Below, piece by piece: positions 63,309-64,000 of a stretch of DNA of 64,000 nucleotides. The translations under genes were made by a program, and so were the position numbers. The notes below the pieces were generated by a model that saw only the letters and a list, made by a program, of their open reading frames with translations, was not told the origin of the DNA and did no database searches. Source of the stretch: JBBQVS01 sp963792705 (GTDB lineage: Bacteria; Chloroflexota; Ktedonobacteria; Ktedonobacterales; Ktedonobacteraceae); assembly GCA_963792705.1 (NCBI GenBank), contig CAWBXD010000005.1, positions 151,008-215,007 of the forward strand, given 5' to 3'. How positions within the stretch are numbered: position 1 is the first letter of the stretch; every line of letters starts with the position of its first letter.

Positions 63309-63820
63309 GTTGGTTCGGCTTGTCTCATGAAATCCATCGTCCAATTGGTGTCCCAGGTGCTCCCTGCATCAAAGGAGAAGGCTTGCTCCCAATGGGCTGT
63401 CTCAGTGGTACGATTGTACGTAAGAAAACGGACGTGAAAGGGTTTGCCATCAGATGAAGTAAGCACTTGATAGAACGTTCCAACTCCTTGCTCGAATGCT
63501 CCAACGAGAGGGGTAAAGTCTGCTGGATTGCGATTGTCCAGCCATACCAGTGACCATGTGTTGCTTGCATCATCAAAGGTCCGAATATTGAGTCCTTTCA
63601 CCTGCTGTCCGTTCGGAAATGTACTTTCGTAGTGATCGATCATGACCCGACCATCGAGATATTTAGTCCCCATTCCAGCAATCCCTGGGAAATCTTCCCA
63701 CACAGCATCTTGGTTCTCTTGTGGGGTATCGACGAGTGAGTGCATCTTCTTCCGTCGATTCAGAACCGTCCATGTGTGGAGATAGAAATCAAAATCATGG
63801 GTTCCAGATAGTTGATTCAT
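63302..63820 (-). CDS. DUF1579-like / lipocalin-fold protein
   Basis: A 172-residue soluble protein with a beta-barrel pattern: FDFYLHTWTVLNRRKKM, YLDGRVMIDHYESTFPNG, NTWSLVWLDNRNPADFTPLV, FEQGVGTFY, RTTETAHWEQAFSFDAGSTW and DTNWTMDFMR. The 'fdf..g.W...nrr' opening and 'WeqafS.DgG.tWetnW' end are typical of the DUF1579/lipocalin-like group, which may bind small hydrophobic ligands. It is the first gene of a two-gene unit. The remaining 180 bases to the window end hold its promoter region and no further gene. Confidence 0.75.
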   Translation of the reverse strand: MNQLSGTHDFDFYLHTWTVLNRRKKMHSLVDTPQENQDAVWEDFPGIAGMGTKYLDGRVMIDHYESTFPNGQQVKGLNIRTFDDASNTWSLVWLDNRNPADFTPLVGAFEQGVGTFYQVLTSSDGKPFHVRFLTYNRTTETAHWEQAFSFDAGSTWDTNWTMDFMRQAEPTC

Positions 63821-64000
63821 CGAAAATCCTCCCTGCTCATGCTGGATAGTAACGCGCCTTGCTATTCAGGAGTTCTGCGTCTATGCAAGACAAGTGATAT
63901 GGTACAGCACAACGAATGAGCAGAAAATAGCCACCGTGTACAAAAACAAAGAACCACTTGACATACCTTACCCTGGACCTCCTTGAGTAAGGCAATGCGT

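Overview
The window looks like a chromosomal segment of a large-genome, filamentous-type Chloroflexota bacterium, most likely class Ktedonobacteria. This is inferred from gene content: very large helix-turn-helix/NB-ARC/WD40 proteins, MalT-like LuxR regulators, many stand-alone GNAT, hydrolase and MFS genes, and abundant decayed transposases. No rRNA, complete tRNA or CRISPR array was seen.

Layout. 1-1772: end of an arginine-deiminase-type locus (catabolic ornithine carbamoyltransferase cut by the window edge, then carbamate kinase with an apparent one-base frameshift). 1853-6628: small stress-like proteins, an MgtA-type Mg2+ P-type ATPase and a zinc-type oxidoreductase. 6929-22365: the most striking block. 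Three paralogous giant proteins (XRE helix-turn-helix, NB-ARC ATPase, linker, 14 WD40 repeats, conserved C-terminal tail) alternate with two shortened MalT-like LuxR regulators. Two of the giants are each divergent from a LuxR gene. 22701-31061: MFS efflux pump (frameshifted N-terminus), YceI protein, exported Asp-box protein, ECF sigma factor, DUF4331 protein, CPA2-type antiporter and a DoxX-like membrane protein. 31096-32852: a stress operon of Hsp20, a stand-alone Clp N-domain protein and a degenerate FtsH-like AAA/zinc-ribbon gene with an in-frame stop at the Walker A position.

33383-46656: a probable genomic island. It begins near a 3' fragment of tRNA-Gly(TCC). It carries two direct-orientation copies of the 5' part of the same transposase gene, which bracket a complete beta-mannan/galactomannan utilisation cluster: two ABC permeases, a binding protein, a LacI regulator, a GH5 mannanase-like enzyme, a GH4 enzyme and a GH2 beta-mannosidase. 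It ends in a decayed tyrosine recombinase, a 17-bp inverted copy of the transposase-gene end, and an IS3 remnant. The LacI gene and GH5 gene are divergent, and two near-identical 19-bp sites lie between them as likely operators.

46717-64000: mixed accessory metabolism with visible gene decay. It holds an enoyl-CoA hydratase-like protein, a shredded MFS gene, an arginase-family protein lacking the usual first metal histidine, a nitronate monooxygenase, an MFS exporter divergent from a WYL regulator, a thioesterase-like protein, an isochorismatase-like hydrolase, a MocR relic, a cystathionine gamma-synthase-type enzyme, an epoxide-hydrolase relic coupled to a GNAT gene, an epoxide-hydrolase-like enzyme, a hexapeptide-repeat protein, an UlaG-like hydrolase and several uncharacterised proteins. 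A 33-bp promoter-like element recurs upstream of two of these genes.
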